Source of the DNA: Ascaphus truei
Taxonomy: Eukaryota > Chordata > Amphibia > Anura > Ascaphidae
Assembly (NCBI GenBank): GCA_036426205.1
Contig: CM071569.1
Span: 787,460-851,459 of the forward strand
Reading direction: 5' to 3'
DNA length: 64,000 nt
This document shows positions 1-10,424 of the stretch, piece by piece. The notes below the pieces were generated by a model. The model did no database searches. It was not told the origin of the DNA and saw only the letters and a program-made list of their open reading frames with translations. The translations under genes were made by a program, and so were the position numbers. Position 1 is the first letter of the stretch, and each line of letters starts with the position of its first letter.

Positions 1-129
1 GTTTTTTGTTTGCCTTCCTCTGGATCAATAAGTAAGTATAGATATAGGATAAAGTATCTTTTGTCTAAATTTAACATAGGTTGAACTTGATGGACGTACG
101 TCTTTTTTCAACCTCATCTACTATGTAAC
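1..129 (+). mobile_element. CR1/L2-like LINE, 3' end fragment
   Basis: This matches, in the opposite orientation, the 3' end of the longer LINE at 23742-25391 and the fragment at 46112-46350. All three share the same block containing TCTTTTTTCAACCTCATCTA, and the LINE tail is a short ATGTAAC-type repeat. Only the last 130 bases are in the window, and the element continues off the left edge. It is non-coding here. Confidence 0.8.
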
Positions 130-137
130 CATTTAAC

Positions 138-396
138 TGCGAAATGCTCAAAGAACTAGATTGGTCATCACTTGAGTCTAGGCGCAACTGTTATATACGC
201 CTATAATATATAATTTCTTGAACTGTGCATACAATGTCCTGTATATAATGTCCTGTATAACAAATTTCACTCCTTGTAACTATGTATTTGTAACAATGTA
301 TTTGTCATTATAACTCTGTGCCCAGGACATACTTGAAGACGAGAGGTAACTCTCACTGTCTTACTTCCTGGTAACACATTTTGTAAATAAATAATA
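138..396 (+). mobile_element. LINE 3' tail with internal deletion
   Basis: It begins with the same sequence as the LINE tail at 42894 (coding for MLKELDWSSLESRR), jumps over the remaining coding part after about 50 bases, and resumes in the 3' untranslated tail (ATGTCCTGTATATAATGT, then the AATAAATAA end). Compared with 42894-43415, roughly 270 bases are missing internally. It lies directly behind the CR1-like fragment at the window start. Confidence 0.75.
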
Positions 397-724
397 CTGC
401 CGCGCAAAACTTTAAATACTAATTACATCAGTTTTCGTTCACAACTACTGCATATTTTCACATGGGATCAACATCCATTAAACGTTCAACTTGTTTCAGA
501 AAGAACAAAAAAAATGTTGTTTCTTCCGTGTACCGTGTGTATATGTTATAGTAATATAATTCCTTTAAAAAAGGTATTTTTCGGTACTGAAAGGGTTAAG
601 ATTAGCTATAAGGATATACGGATTTGTGCTTTTGGGTTACAGAGCACCCTGCCCGTGTGTTCATTCACAGCTGTGTGACCATGTTCCTTATTACATTGTG
701 TTGCATGTGACAGGGGAACAGTAC
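397..724. other. Intronic DNA, nothing recognised
   Basis: AT-rich sequence on the 3' side of the nectin-like exon at 725-870. The exon's reading frame would stay open to about 606 if the donor were not used, but a good GT donor at 724/723 argues against that. I looked here for a transmembrane exon and saw none. Confidence 0.5.
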
Positions 725-870
725 CTCTGTTTGTGTGGATGTACACAGATTCTGAGGCACTTCCAATAATATTTCTTGCTTCACAGAGATATAAGCCACT
801 CGCATAGCTTGCAGGGAACAACGGCCCTGTCCCCAGCTCCTCTATGCTGTCAGGCACAGATTCGTTTACC
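725..870 (-). CDS. Nectin/PVR-like receptor, exon for second half of third Ig domain
   Basis: A 146-base minus-strand exon with acceptor CATAG before 870 and donor GTACTG after 725. It takes one base from the previous exon (phase 2, completing Arg) and leaves one base (phase 1). The 48 whole codons contain the typical Ig end ASGLYLCEARN followed by a strand GSASESVYIHT. In nectins the third Ig domain is split over two exons at this place, and the partner half is at 5914-6022. The protein would be a type I membrane adhesion or immune receptor with three extracellular Ig domains. One N-glycosylation sequon (NES) is visible near the start. Transmembrane and cytoplasmic exons should follow at lower coordinates and are outside the window or not recognisable. 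Exon structure is seen directly; family assignment rests on known nectin motifs. Confidence 0.85.
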
Positions 871-1528
871 CTATGGGGGGGAAAAGGACACTTGTTTTTA
901 ATGGATCATACAGGGTTTTTAAAGGCAATCTACACCCCAACTGAGAAAAAAAATAAACTTTAATGTGAGTGTTTTATATAGGAAACAGCTGGGCTTTAAT
1001 AGATTAAGAAAGACCTAAGGAAATATCAATAGAACATTTCATACAAAGTAATGGACTTTGTGCTGCACCTGTGCTATCCAGCTGTAACGTCTCAATGAGA
1101 CTTGCTGTAGGACGACTGCTTATCAGAGGAGCCGTCTGGTACCACACAACATAAATTGGCTCACAAGAGGACAAAAATAAGCAGCAAATGCAAAAGTCAA
1201 TTTCTCTGAAACTGGAGGGTTCCCGGACTGGAGAAAAAACATAGTTCGACGACAGAGGACCTCACAGTTGAAATTAAGAAAATAAATGTAAAAAACAAAC
1301 AAGGGATCATTTTTATATTTAATCCCATATCTATTATTTTGCCGAAAGTTTCCAAACCTATCAGAAGTTAGCAAAGTTCTGTGCGTGTCTGGTCTATGGT
1401 GGGCCTTACCTGTTCTCGTGTCCTTAGCACGGCACGGACAGCGGGAGGCGCAGTGAACAACAGACTAATAAGAAGTCTACCCTTAAGTAATTGTAATACT
1501 CATTAAAGAAATACACTAAGATTATTAG

Positions 1529-1530
<2 letters not shown>
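871..1530. other. Intron of nectin-like gene, no feature
   Basis: The polypyrimidine/G tract at 871-884 (read on the minus strand as a C-rich tract before AG) is the acceptor of the 725-870 exon. The rest is AT-rich intron with short open frames only. A donor-like GTAAGG on the minus strand near 1410 is not needed, because exons 5914-6022 and 725-870 join in frame. Confidence 0.6.
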
Positions 1531-1562
<32 letters not shown>

Positions 1563-1564
1563 AT

Positions 1565-1613
<49 letters not shown>
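1531..1613. repeat. (GT)n/(GA)n compound microsatellite
   Basis: Pure GT dinucleotides from 1531 to 1560, then after GGATGTA a pure AG run from 1567 to 1613. It lies in the nectin-like intron. Open frames across it are low-complexity artefacts. Confidence 0.97.
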
Positions 1614-1615
<2 letters not shown>

Positions 1616-1941
1616 AAAGCGCTTTCTGCAACAATAAATCACAGTGCAGTGAATAAGTCACGAAATGTGTGCTGTGTCCCCATTCTCACAAGCCGTGCTC
1701 TGGGTCATGTATATTGGCTCAGGGGCTTACAACAATTTTGGCCAAAAATGTCAAACTAAAAGACCATTTTACTTAATAGATATTTATACATATATATTTA
1801 GGCACTGTACCGTGTATGATTTTCACTGGATGTGCTCAAACTGAGCTTTGTCTGTGTTTTATGTGCTGTCTCTGGTTTTAAATTAATCATGTATATTGTG
1901 CCATTACCTTTTTTGACTCTTGCATACACAAGAGATCGGTG

Positions 1942-2008
1942 TACACAGACACACAGACACACAGACACACAGACACACAGACACACAGACACACAGACAC
2001 ACAGACAC
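1942..2008. repeat. (ACACAGAC)n microsatellite
   Basis: About eight copies of an 8-bp unit ACACAGAC in the same intron. The array is nearly perfect. Confidence 0.97.
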
Positions 2009-2329
2009 GTTTCATTGCAGGGTGAAAAGATGCATAGATATCTATATTGAGATGATATCTATAGATATACATATGAACACACATACACACAAAAAACGTT
2101 GTGCATACAACACTGTACACAGTCCATTTAGATTCTTCATCAATCTATTAACTTGCGCCTCTCATTTGTTAATTTATTTGTGTGTATTTGTATATTCCTC
2201 ATTCATTTGTCTGTGTATTCCTCATTGCACATGTATTGCTGCACTTTTCACTGCCTTTCAGGCATTCCAACCAGCCAACCAATGAGATCCGTCATTCACC
2301 TGTAACGGGTATTCCCTATGAATACCGCC

Positions 2330-3310
2330 GCTACTACCTGCTGTGCTACCTGTTGGCTCTCAGGAGCCTAAGCCTCCGCTTGGGGAACCTGGGGTACATA
2401 CATATCATACATCTCTAGGTGCAACGCCTCCACCTGGGAGGGATCCCAACGGAGTGGGAGGAGGCCCTCACAGGAAACAACCACACAACACGAACGAATA
2501 TAAAACAGGACTGGCTTTACTGCATGGAAACACATAATATATCACTCAATAACATCATAACATCATCATGCGCCACGGCGGGCGCTAACCACACTAGGCG
2601 TCACGGCGGACGCTACCACCTCTAGGCGTCACGGCGGACGCTACCACCTCTAGGCGTCACGGCGGACGCTATCACCTCTAGGCGTCACGGCGGACGCTAC
2701 CACCCACAATGTGACCCCACCCTGTGTCCAGTAACCCCCACCCAAATGTCTCGTACTCCCAGAGTCAAATATCACTGTACATGTGTATGTGTGACTGCGC
2801 AGCCACTATGTTTGGTGATAGGCCTGGTTGGTGCACGTGAGTTGCAGGTTACCTGCCCGGGCTCCAGCCACGGGTACCGCGATATCAATCCGCACGATCC
2901 GACGTTGTCCTCCACACCGCGTGGGTTGAAAGTCCAGCGCGAACAATGTCTCTCCTAGTCTTAGGGTCTTTGGTGGTGTTCTGAGCCCAGAACCCACCTC
3001 GCAGGGCCGCACGGCCGCACGGCTTCCGCTCTGTGTCCCTGACTACTTGACCAAATAATGGGGCAGTGTCCCTATCTAGGGCCTGTCCCTAAGCTCCACA
3101 AGCTATTAGGTGACTCAGGACCTAACTGGGACCTTGGGGGCTGCTGGCCTATGCAGAGGGTCACTGACCCCTGCATCCACCTCTTACCCCTAGCTGGTCC
3201 GGATCCTGAGTGCCTGCGTAGCTGCAAAACCCCGCGAAATGTATCTAATGAGAGCAGGGGAATCCGGCCTTCTGATTGGCTCCCTGGCGTCAGGTGTCTT
3301 TGCCCCTAAG
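2330..3310. repeat. Dispersed repeat, copy 1 (unknown class)
   Basis: Shares several blocks in order with 42110-42825: CCTGTTGGCTC, GCCTAAGCCTCCGC, a CAACGCCTCCACCTG-type block, GTGTGACTGCGCAGCCACTA, and the closing GGGCCTGTCCCT followed by GACTCAGG. Similarity is patchy and the two copies differ by insertions, for example the 28-bp array at 2570-2709 is only here. No coding capacity is seen. It could be a non-autonomous LTR element or a long DNA-transposon derivative; I cannot place it. Confidence 0.6.
2570..2709. repeat. 28-bp tandem repeat, five copies
   Basis: Five head-to-tail units of GCGTCACGGCGGACGCTACC plus ACCTCTAG, starting at 2570, 2598, 2626, 2654 and 2682. Inner units are identical or differ by one base. 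It is GC-rich and CpG-rich, embedded in the dispersed repeat at 2330-3310. Confidence 0.95.
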
Positions 3311-3560
3311 CACCCTGGGGGCTGGCAGTCTATTCTCGCGCATGCGCGAGCTGTCTGAGCCTCCCGCGCTGTGCATTGCCATTGCGCATGCGCAACAGCC
3401 CTGTGTATGGCGGCGCCCTGCTTCCCGAGCCGCCGGGCCGGTAGCAACGCGATCGCGGCCTTAGCGACGGCCCGATCGCGTCCCCGGCAACCGGCCCGCT
3501 CGCGTCCCTAGCTACCAGGGATTCCGATGCCGCTCGCGTCCCTAGCAACGCGCGGCTCGC
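3311..3560. other. CpG-rich segment, probable repeat
   Basis: Dense CpG with a loose repeat of CTCGCGTCCCTAGCAAC-like units (3430-3560) and GCGCATGCGC motifs. Similar CpG-rich GCATGCGC/GGCGCC stretches occur near 20700-20960 and 43620-43780. No gene starts here convincingly, so it is more likely part of a mobile element than a host promoter. Confidence 0.4.
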
Positions 3561-3691
3561 GGGACAACAGAAGGGGGGTGAGTGCGCGAGGGGGGGCCTG
3601 GCTACACACCTTTGCGCCGCCCCTTTTACGCCGTGACGTTGACGTTCTAGGGACTATTTTAACTGGGTCTTGTAGACTCAATTATCACTAC

Positions 3692-3734
3692 ACCCCTGAA
3701 GAAGTTCAGGTTTTCCAAACGAACCGCGTAGGGT
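3692..3734 (+). ncRNA. Hammerhead-ribozyme-like motif (GAAC variant)
   Basis: Order of parts: arm ACCC (3692-3695), core CTGAAGA (3696-3702), a weak stem II region, GAACCGCGTA (3721-3730) and arm GGGT (3731-3734) complementary to the first arm. The type I hammerhead core would be CUGANGA, stem II, GAAA. Here GAAA is GAAC and stem II pairs poorly, so this copy looks decayed. Confidence 0.45.
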
Positions 3735-3739
3735 TATTC

Positions 3740-4360
3740 TAGTTCCTATGGACCGAAGGGCTGCTGTACTGCCCTGCGCCCTCGTTGTCGATATCATCGG
3801 TATTGAGACCAGGCTTGGATCCCCATTGGCTGAGGGGGTCCGTGACGTCACCCGAACCCGGAAGTGGATCCCGTAAGGAGACGCCGGTCGGCTTACTACC
3901 CAGCACGAGACATCCCAGGAGTGCAGGACCCAGAGTGGTGAAATCACCTATCTTGCACTTAGAGCATGAGAGTGTAATGAGCTCCTTGCTCTTGTTTGTG
4001 CTATATTACATTGTGCTGCACTATATTTTCTTTTCTCTCTTTTATAATGTGTGAGAGTTCCTGTTACATCCTTCAGTGCCAGATTCCTATATTACCCCAA
4101 TGCTGGAAAATCACCTTCATCACTCCGAGGGGGGTTTCTGCGCTGAGGTGTTGTGAAACATCTACTGCCAGCTGCACCACCCTTTTGGTGATATTAATTT
4201 GTATTTAAATCTCTGGATTATTTACAATAGGTTTGGGTTTGCGCGTCACTCCTGTACCACCACTTAAATGCTTAAAATAACCGTAAGATGTATACGTTAT
4301 CCCTTAAATAAGATTGACTGCAAACGGGATACTTTTCATGGACTATTCCAAGAATGTTAC
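3740..4360. other. Unassigned non-coding DNA after hammerhead-like motif
   Basis: No exon or clear repeat boundary. The part directly behind the hammerhead-like motif may be the body of a short non-autonomous element, but I see no second copy of it in this window. Confidence 0.35.
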
Positions 4361-4364
4361 TTAA

Positions 4365-4696
4365 AGCTGCAGTTCAGGCAATGTCCGGCATGTGTGTTTT
4401 TTTTAATAAATCAGTTCTGTAGCAAGAAAAAATATTTAGCATTTTCTGTTTTAAAAAACAACAACTTTGAAAGACCAATTTTCTTGCATTCTATTTTAAC
4501 AAGCACGCTTGTTCCTATAGCAACGATTTACATTCCCCATATTTAAAGATGTCGCCAAACTTTGCCGATCAGTAGACGGAGAACGAATTAACCGGCAGCT
4601 ATGCAGTTTTTTTTTTAGGTAAGTAAAGATTGCCCAGATAAAACTATTGAAGTTAAAAAAAAAAAATTTAAAAAAACGGGAGCCTGAACTGCAGCT
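4365..4696. mobile_element. TTAA-flanked MITE (T2/piggyBac-like), copy 1
   Basis: A perfect 15-bp terminal inverted repeat, AGCTGCAGTTCAGGC at 4365-4379 and its complement at 4682-4696, flanked on both sides by TTAA (4361-4364 and 4697-4700). The 332-bp interior is AT-rich and non-coding. TTAA duplication and short inverted termini are known for piggyBac-type and T2-type amphibian MITEs; the exact family is inference. A second copy is at 9695-10148. Confidence 0.85.
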
Positions 4697-4700
4697 TTAA

Positions 4701-5913
4701 AGGGGAAGAGTCTCGGTAACTAGACTCAGCAAGGTAATGTGACCCTTTCCGGGTTTCCTGTGCACAGTTGTCAGCTATTACTCTGACCCAAAAGTGAGTA
4801 CCAACCAAGGAGACGGACAGGTACAGAGACTGCAGCATCGTGATGAGACGCCCACATTCCCGACCCCCATTTTTTACATACGATTTGTATTTTATTAGTT
4901 TCAGTATTGTGTAGTTCTCGTGCAGATAATTACATTTTTTATATGTAAAAATAAGGTTTTCAATAAAAGCTCATTGCAACTTATGATCACTCCACTTCAA
5001 TGTACTTCTTTAAGTTGGGTACTTTTGAGTTTGCTTTCAGATATACCCATTTACCTCCTGTTTTTGCACCTCCCCTGAGAGTGGGGGATCAGAAGTAGTC
5101 TAATACTAAATAATAGGACCCTGCAAATGTACAAGGAAACGGGGATCAATGTTCAGCAAATTCAGTCTCTAGTGTTGCATATTTCAGAGCCGTGATTTGA
5201 AAAAAAAATTTTGCCATAATTTCAACTTTCCTACATTCAACTTCATCATGGTCACAAGTTCCTTCTTGGGCCATATAATCGATGCCTTCCCATCCATGAT
5301 ATCAGCTACAGGGTCACCGCTTATTACACCTCAGTTTCACATCTGGACCCTCAAAGCTCCCAGCTTTAAAGCCCATTGTCATTAGATTTAGAAGCTGGAA
5401 CATAGTTTTCTAAGCTGGTAATGTCAACATTGATTAACTGAAGCTGGTCCATTAACCACGAGTGCAGTAAGGGTCCTCCTGTAACATGTGATCATGTGAC
5501 CACTTATCCGAAGCGATCTAGTGATGGCTCTGTCACTGATGATTGAACAGAAAGGGGGAGAGGTCTCCCGTGCATTCCACTTCCTTATACATCGTGTTCA
5601 GCACTCCCAGCGCAATCTCCCCAAGAATAATCATTTAAAAAGCAGGATGATAATGACATCGCTGTTACATCATGCGGCCCCAGGAGTGCCAGACCCGATG
5701 ACACAGTTACATCTCAAGGGCACACAAAGCGTTAAAAAAAAAAGCTTATTATTAAATATCTATTGGTCGTTTTAACATTAAAGTGCCACTCTGGTACTGT
5801 AAATAAATGATATGCCTGGATGCACAGGATTTCCTGTTCTTGTAACTTATAATCACTTTTATAACAATGGCCATATATAAAACATTAGGGATGTTATTAT
5901 TCCGATCTCATAC
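4701..5913. other. Intron of nectin-like gene, no feature
   Basis: Between the MITE and the exon at 5914. No exon, array or clear repeat is seen. A MITE-like ATTAAAGTGCCACTCTGG near 5777 is only suggestive. Confidence 0.5.
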
Positions 5914-6022
5914 CTTCTCCATATAAAGTCAGTGACCGGTGGATTGGAATCTGCGTCGCACAGAAGTTGCGCGCTTCCATCATCGCTGGTATAGAGCTTC
6001 ACATGTACAGAATAAGGAGCAT
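5914..6022 (-). CDS. Nectin/PVR-like receptor, exon for first half of third Ig domain
   Basis: A 109-base minus-strand exon found by its Ig pattern. Acceptor GCACAG lies just above 6022 and donor GTATGA just below 5914. It enters in phase 1 and leaves in phase 2, which fits both neighbours (7660-7965 upstream, 725-870 downstream). The 35 whole codons run from APYSVHVKLY to a core LLCDADSNPPVTDFIW, the first cysteine and the tryptophan of an Ig fold, matching the nectin third-domain consensus (C-x-A-x-NPP-x-W). It is too short to stand out as an open frame, and the phase fit on both sides is the main evidence. Confidence 0.88.
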
Positions 6023-6571
6023 CTGTGCATCAGAACGAGAAATTGGGACAGTTACACTACTTTCCAAGCGGCAAAAACAACCACTTCCTAACATTGAATT
6101 ATTTATATGGGAGTTTAAATTTCCTCGTCTACAAAGAAGCAATACATACTAAAAGGTAGAAAACCTGCAATTGCTGCATCATACTGTTTTCTGTACAAAA
6201 TCTCTGCTTTATATAGGTAATTCTTTGATCTTAATTAAACATTGGTTTCCAATGTTCCACAGAATTTTATTACAAGGGGGCAGCTTGAACAAAAAACAAA
6301 GTCAAAGTGCACAATATCCAGTCGAACAGCTTCAGTACCCCCCTCCCCCACCCATTTTTTTTATTGAAGTGAAACTTCTTAGCTGACGGTGGATCATTGG
6401 GAAATCTCATAGGGTAAAATGAATCGAGTTGTACCACACGGTGAAACGGACGTATCATACTGTACTGCGCATGGGCAGAGTTTGGCTGCAGAAGTGGCCA
6501 CTAGTTGTCAGTAACGCTGTCTGCGCATGAGTTATGGGACACCCACATAATCCTTGTGCCTCACCAAACGC

Positions 6572-6806
6572 ATTCAGATCTCACTCCCCCTGCCTCAGCG
6601 ACAGCATCAGACCTCACTCCCCCCTGCCTCAGCGAGCGCATCAGACCGCAGACTCTCGCTGTCCTCAGCAGACAGAGACCGGTAGTGGCAAGGATCATAC
6701 GCATGCGCTGAAACGGATCCTGCGCATGCATGGAAAATAATGCGCATAAGCAGAATGAATAGTGCGCATGCGCTGAAACGGAAGGGATCCTGCACATGCG
6801 CTGATG
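6572..6806. repeat. Short degenerate tandem repeats
   Basis: Two imperfect arrays side by side. One has a unit of about 33 bp around CTCACTCCCCCTGCCTCAGC (6572-6650). The other has GCGCATGCGCTGAAACGGA/GGATCC units (6697-6806). Open frames here on both strands are by-products of the repeats. Confidence 0.7.
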
Positions 6807-7659
6807 CAGCAGGTAGTGGTCCCATGCTTGACAGAGGCAAGATTACTTCCCATGCCCACCGAAAGAAGACACCCCCATAAACACCAAAAAAGTAATTACA
6901 AATAATTATATACTGCAGACACAAAACGTCTGAATGTGGGGCTGTAAACACATGTATACCATGGCAACATTCATTTAATTAAACATCTTTCACATTTCAG
7001 CTGGAAAAAAAAAAACCATCACAGAAGTCTTTAATTCTATTAAAATAAACAAAAAAACAACTAACTATTTCTATCGCAATGCTAAGACGTTTCACTTCCG
7101 TGTGTGCTAGGCACACACACCTTTTTATTTATTTTTTTACAAGGTGGGGCGACTAGGGTTGTGCAATATACGGGTAAGATAGCAATACAGCTAACCATGT
7201 GCCGATATGGGGGATGAGTTGCTATCGCTGTGTTACTATGGTGCGGGGGCGAGAGGAGCAGCTGTGAAGTTGCCACGCGTGGTCTCTCACGGAGCTGCAG
7301 ACAGACACGCTGCTCACACTCCCTCCTCTATTCCAGCTGCCGGTCTTCTGACTGCAGGGAGGGAGGGGAGAGACTGGCAGTTCTGTGAGAGAAGGCTGCA
7401 GGAAGAACGTTAAACCCCTCTCCTCACTAGCTCTTAACCCCTTCACCGCCCTCACCTCTGGGACTACCCATTCCTCCCTGGGACTCTGACCCCGCTCCCC
7501 TAGATCCACCTCTGCATACTGGTGAACCTAATCTGCGGATCAATAGAATGTTGGGTGGATGCCACGCCAGCCGGGCCTGGCTGAGGGCCTGGAGGAACGG
7601 TTGGGGAATCACTGCTCTAGATCAATAGCTACAACCAGAAGCCGACGTCTGCCACTTAC
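6807..7659. other. Intron of nectin-like gene, no feature
   Basis: Non-coding sequence with a moderately GC-rich stretch at 7200-7600. No splice-compatible exon or clear repeat was seen. Confidence 0.45.
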
Positions 7660-7965
7660 AGTGAATATTCCGTATAGTGAAAGTCCTGTTTTCCTTAAAC
7701 GCCAGATAAGGTTGGGAGACCGAACATGCAACTTCGTGGCCATTTAGACTTCGGAATGGGACCATCGTCAACTGGCTCTGGGTAGTGACCGTCCCATTAT
7801 CGTGTGGTGTTGTGGTTTCTTCTGAATTATAACTGAAACCTTTAACGATCCAAGTAATATTTGCAGCTGGCTTGGCCGCGCCTGCGATACATACGCCCAT
7901 GGTACCATGGAGAAGGCCAGATACCACAGGGTCTGCAGCGGGCACAACAGCGATTGCTGGATGCA
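7660..7965 (-). CDS. Nectin/PVR-like receptor, second Ig domain exon
   Basis: A 306-base minus-strand exon, phase 1 in and phase 1 out, with acceptor TGTATTGCAG and donor GTAAGT. It encodes a complete C-type Ig domain: first cysteine in MGVCIAG, tryptophan in ANITWIV, and second cysteine in EVACSVSQ, ending FKENRTFTIRNIH. The order ITW...NGTVTTQSQLTMVP...C is the pattern of the second domain of nectins and PVR. Sequons NIT, NGT and NRT suggest a glycosylated extracellular domain. The next exon (5914-6022) supplies two bases that complete a tyrosine codon, as in nectins. Confidence 0.9.
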
Positions 7966-8134
7966 CTGCAATACAAATGATACATTAATAGTTACAATGT
8001 ATACAGGCTTTTCCCAACACATACATGTATTGTACGGTGCACACGATCTCAGTACAAATTGATAGAAGATAGATGGTCAATTGGATCATGGAAAGCGGAC
8101 AGGTTACCAGCACAGAACAAAATGTATTTACTGT

Positions 8135-8199
8135 TCCCTCATACACTAGACAGCCTGACGTTTCGATCCCCAGAGGGCCTTTACTAGTGTATGATGGGA
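8135..8199 (-). ncRNA. Hammerhead-like hairpin with long stem I, decayed core
   Basis: On the minus strand two arms, CTAGTGTATG at 8184-8193 (plus-strand sense) and CATACACTAG at 8140-8149, pair perfectly over 10 bp and extend to about 15 bp with one bulge. Between them lies a CCC/GGG stem II hairpin followed by GAAACGTC. GAAA and a GTC cleavage-type triplet are present, but the CTGANGA box is not recognisable. It lies in the IgV-IgC intron of the nectin-like gene. Confidence 0.45.
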
Positions 8200-8444
8200 C
8201 AATAAATATATGCATGAGAAAACGCACCCAACCACGAAATAAATATAAGAAAATGTAAAATAATAATAGCAAACAGGGCTCACTCACGTGTGAGATTTAA
8301 CACTACCACTTCAGGAGGTGTGGTTAGGAGATGCTATGCGAGTAGCCCTTAGATCTCTGTAGGAAAAGTTCCACTGACCGAGCGTCTTTTTAGGGTGTTT
8401 TGCGTCTCCAATGATGTCACCGCGTTCTCTTGGAACAGATCCTG

Positions 8445-8500
8445 CCACAATTAGCGCTGTGCATTTCGCTAGCGATAGCTTTGTCAGGGATTGGTGGCTC
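8445..8500 (-). ncRNA. Hammerhead-ribozyme-like motif
   Basis: Read on the minus strand: arm CCACCAAT (inside 8488-8500), then CTGACAA (8487-8481), one A, stem II GCTA-TCGC-TAGC (8479-8468), GAAA (8467-8464), a loop, and arm ATTGTGG (8451-8445) pairing with the first arm with one bulge. This is the type I hammerhead layout. The departures from the catalytic core are A instead of G in CTGANGA and the extra A before stem II, which is shared with the other copies in this window. Confidence 0.5.
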
Positions 8501-8843
8501 TATCACTCAGTCTCTCTTATATGCCCCTCTCCCGACTGCCTCCCATATAAAGTAATTACATAACTAAGGCGATACAGAACATACAGACTTTAATATAAAG
8601 GCTAATCTTAGTTTCCTGAGAGCGGAGAGGCCACAGCAAGGAAAAAGTATCCAATGGGATAATAAAGTGACATTAGGATAACATCAGATATTAACAGGAC
8701 ATCTCTTCCACTGGAGCGTTGCAAGCACAGAAAACCAATGTTTATTAGGGTGCACAGAATTCAATGTACAACTACAGCTGTGGAACATGCCCCATGAGAC
8801 TAATAATGTATCCTTGTGACAGGATAATATTCATGCTTCTTAC

Positions 8844-9173
8844 CGTGGACTATCAGTCTGATTTCCCTCTCTTTCAGCCCACTGGGGAATGTGGTAAAGA
8901 TACAGAGGTAGCCGCCTTCATCAGACAGTGTGACATTCTGTATCATTATGGAGCCGTCGTAGTCACCACCGCCCAGAAATATCACCCGCCTTGCAAACGG
9001 GGTCAGATAATTAGGGTCCTCCCCCCTGCTGTAGGTGAGAAAGTTCTCATTGTGGGGGGTCATTACCCTCTGCCAGGCGACTTGCGTCACATTTTCTGTT
9101 GTTTGCACCCTGCAGGACAATGTGGTGTGAGAGCCCAAATCCGCGTGAACCTCTGCATTTACTGACACGGTGA
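8844..9173 (-). CDS. Nectin/PVR-like receptor, N-terminal IgV domain exon
   Basis: A 330-base minus-strand exon (phase 1 in, phase 1 out) with acceptor CTCTCTTGCAG and donor GTAAGA. It encodes a complete V-type Ig domain: cysteine in TTLSCRV, tryptophan in VTQVAWQR, and the J-like end DEGGYLCIFTTFPSG. The V-(S/T)-Q motif before the tryptophan and the T-(F/Y)-P motif after the second cysteine are hallmarks of the nectin, PVR and TIGIT group that mediate trans-binding. Two sequons (NVT) are present. The upstream exon should hold the signal peptide; I could not find it above 9173, where repeats begin. The exact orthologue (a nectin paralogue or a lineage-specific PVR-like gene) is not decidable from this alone. 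Confidence 0.9.
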
Positions 9174-9290
9174 CTGCAAGAGAGAGAGACATGTTAGTTA
9201 CGTGCGATTATCAGGTGGGAAACACCATAAATTGGTCACCGCGACCCCCACTGCGCGCAGCGCACACGTCCCCGGTGATGTAAGCAGGAG

Positions 9291-9344
9291 AAAGGAAGGG
9301 GAGAGGGAAGGGGAGAGGGAAGGGGAGAGGGAAGGGGAGAGGGA
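9291..9344. repeat. (AGGGAAGGGGAG)n minisatellite
   Basis: Four to five near-perfect 12-bp purine units just upstream of the IgV exon. Only repeat-derived open frames cross it. Confidence 0.95.
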
Positions 9345-9371
9345 ATATGAAGCTCTTGGTATGCATCTATA

Positions 9372-10375
9372 TCTTTATTCCTACAGCGCCATTAATGTAC
9401 ACAGCGCTTCACAGCTGTAATAACCGTGAAATAATCATATAAAGAACAATAAATACAAATAGCAGATCATGGGAAGAAGCGCTTCAGACATAAAAGTGAC
9501 ATTTAGGAAAAGGAGTCCCTGCCCCAAAGAGCTTACAATCTAATTCATAAGTAGGAAGAACGTACAGAGAGAGCAGGAAGGTGTTCTGTAAGTGCGTCTG
9601 CAACGGGTCATAACTGATGTACGAAGTGTACAGCATCAGCCACGGAGCTACTCATTTGATTCGTTAAAGGCGTGGGTTTTAAGATGGGTATTAAAGCTGT
9701 AATTCAAGCAATATCCTAGGTGTGTGTTTTTTTTTAATAAATCAGTTCTGTACTATGAGAAAATACTTGTAGCATTTTTTTTTTTTACTATGTTTAAAAG
9801 ACATTTTTTATGTATTCTAATGTAGCAAGCATTTTTGTTTCTATAGAAACCATTTACAAAGTCACACCCCCTTCCTCTTCTGAGACAGGCTCTGGCTCTT
9901 GAGCCCCGCCCTCTCTCTAGCAGTGCACCAATTGTATTTAGTGCCTGCCTGGTCACATGATCTTCCCCACAGAACTTTGCATTGTGGGTACCGTTTTGCA
10001 GCAATAACCGAATTGTAAAACCCCGAGCAAAGCGGTTGATTACAGGAGAACGGATCGATCTGCAGCTTAGCTAATCACGTGTCAGTGTGCAGATTGTATT
10101 GATGCACATATTGAATGGGGGAAAAAATCATTTTAAAAAATGTCAGCTTTAAAAGTGGATAGAGAGGGTGCTAGTCGGGTATTGAGGGGAAGGGCATTCC
10201 AGAGGTGTGGGGCAGTCAGTGAGAAAGGTTTAAGGCGGGAGAGGGCTTTAGATACAAAGGGGTTAGAGAGAAGACATCCTTGAGCAGAACGCAAGAGAAG
10301 GGATGGTGCATAGCGAGAAATTAGGGCTGAGATGTAACGAGGGGCAGAAGAGTGTAAAGCAGGCCTACACAACTC
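9372..10375 (-). mobile_element. L2-like LINE, 3' part, split by a MITE
   Basis: The minus strand from 10375 encodes a typical LINE reverse-transcriptase C-terminal stretch, including FSLTAPHLWNALPLNTRLAP followed by SLSTFK. The 3' untranslated part continues to about 9372 and holds CCCTGCTCC-like tail blocks shared with 19555-19815 and 44800-45190. A TTAA-flanked MITE (9695-10148) interrupts it, and the LINE is collinear on both sides. It is strongly 5' truncated with no intact protein. Confidence 0.75.
9695..10148. mobile_element. TTAA-flanked MITE, copy 2, nested in LINE
   Basis: Begins AGCTGTAATTCAAGCA after TTAA (9691-9694) and ends TGTCAGCT before TTAA (10149-10152). The left terminus and the first 100 bases follow the copy at 4365-4696, while the right terminus is diverged. 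Removing it and one TTAA rejoins the surrounding LINE sequence, which supports insertion with TTAA duplication. Confidence 0.75.
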
Positions 10376-10424
10376 GTAAAGTGGGAAGGGCCGAACTGCT
10401 CCAAGGAAAAAAAATTGGGCCGCA

